A stretch of 64,000 nucleotides of DNA from Saprospiraceae bacterium (lineage in GTDB: Bacteria; Bacteroidota; Bacteroidia; Chitinophagales; Saprospiraceae). A program made the position numbers and the translations under genes. Under the pieces are notes generated by a model. It saw only the letters and a program-made list of their open reading frames with translations, searched no databases and had not been told where the DNA came from. The stretch is from NCBI GenBank assembly GCA_013214355.1, contig JABSSL010000087.1, positions 26,815-90,814 on the forward strand. Direction: 5' to 3'. Of this stretch, positions 63,862 through 64,000 are shown piece after piece. Position 1 is the stretch's first letter. Each line of letters starts with the position of its first letter.

Positions 63862-63883
63862 GTCTTCTAGACTTCCGAAGTGG
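63862..63883. repeat. Partial copy of the palindromic repeat family
   Basis: GTCTTCTAGACTTCCGAAGTG carries AGTCT-TCT-AGACT and the core CTTCCGAAGTG. Only one half and the inner stem are recognisable. It lies between the converging genes ending at 63849 (+) and 63895 (-). Confidence 0.45.
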
Positions 63884-63894
63884 GTTGGTCGAAA

Positions 63895-64000
63895 TTAGGC
63901 AGATTTTGCCAATATGACTTCCCCGTTTTTGGATATTCGTTTTATCTCGTTGCGTAGTAACTTTTGTCTCTGTGCTACAATGGATTGACCAAACTCGTGT
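63895..64000 (-). CDS. C-terminal end of an unidentified protein
   Basis: On the minus strand an open frame from the window edge ends at TAA (63897-63895) after 34 codons: it ends RNEIKRISKNGEVILAKSA. The composition is protein-like but too short to identify. The gene begins outside the window. It could be a chance frame. Confidence 0.35.
   Translation of the reverse strand, partial: HEFGQSIVAQRQKLLRNEIKRISKNGEVILAKSA

Overview
The window looks like a chromosomal piece of a Bacteroidota genome, most probably Saprospiria or a related lineage such as the Lewinella/Haliscomenobacter type. The support is a type IX secretion sorting tail on a secreted esterase, a one-piece hybrid two-component regulator (propeller, kinase, receiver, AraC HTH), a TonB receptor with a carboxypeptidase-regulatory-like N-terminus, FtsX permeases paired with PadR, lipoprotein signals, near-absence of Shine-Dalgarno sequences and several TAnnTTTG-type -7 elements. 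Genus-level placement is inference. No rRNA, intact tRNA, CRISPR array, insertion sequence or phage gene was seen.

Region 1 (1-15.7 kb, + strand) is a large export locus: the end of an ABC ATPase, an ABC-2 permease fused to a peptidase-like domain that has lost the M1 zinc motif, a TolC-type channel, a membrane-fusion lipoprotein, an RND pump, a second RND pump fused in frame to an ABC ATPase (1568 aa), and a small ABC-2-type permease. The RND-ABC fusion is the most unusual single protein here. A hairpin cluster ends the locus.

Region 2 (15.8-36.8 kb) is mixed: a Tat-exported hydroxypyruvate-isomerase-like protein, a T9SS-secreted esterase, a protein with an effector-associated-domain-like N-terminus, a Gfo/Idh/MocA oxidoreductase, a degenerate receiver protein next to the hybrid regulator from which it seems to derive, an oxidoreductase with an AraC regulator, a PEBP-like protein, a PLP amino-acid decarboxylase with a VOC protein, a secreted-repeat lipoprotein, and a PadR/FtsX permease pair with a clear direct-repeat operator.

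Region 3 (35-41.5 kb, - strand) is an operon with Planctomycete-like character: a cytochrome-c/DUF1549/LamG/DUF1553 lipoprotein, a Tat-exported DUF1501 protein and an esterase-ThuA fusion.

Region 4 (42-63.8 kb) reads as a catabolic and uptake locus for an unknown organic acid or ring compound. It has a FAD dehydrogenase, a LeuC/LeuD-like hydro-lyase, a class III CoA-transferase, an HMG-CoA-lyase-like enzyme, a carboxymuconolactone-decarboxylase-like protein, a peroxiredoxin, two tandem-domain VOC proteins, an aldehyde dehydrogenase, a medium-chain reductase, two MFS transporters, two exported DUF1838 proteins, lipoproteins and a TonB receptor. The two divergent promoter regions of this locus share the palindrome GTTAAT-N3-ATTAAC and an AGTTAACTAT box, which suggests one regulon. 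A palindromic repeat family with core CTTCCGAAGTCTT recurs at 34.98, 36.72, 44.67 and 63.87 kb, and a 226-bp tandem duplication follows the aldehyde dehydrogenase.
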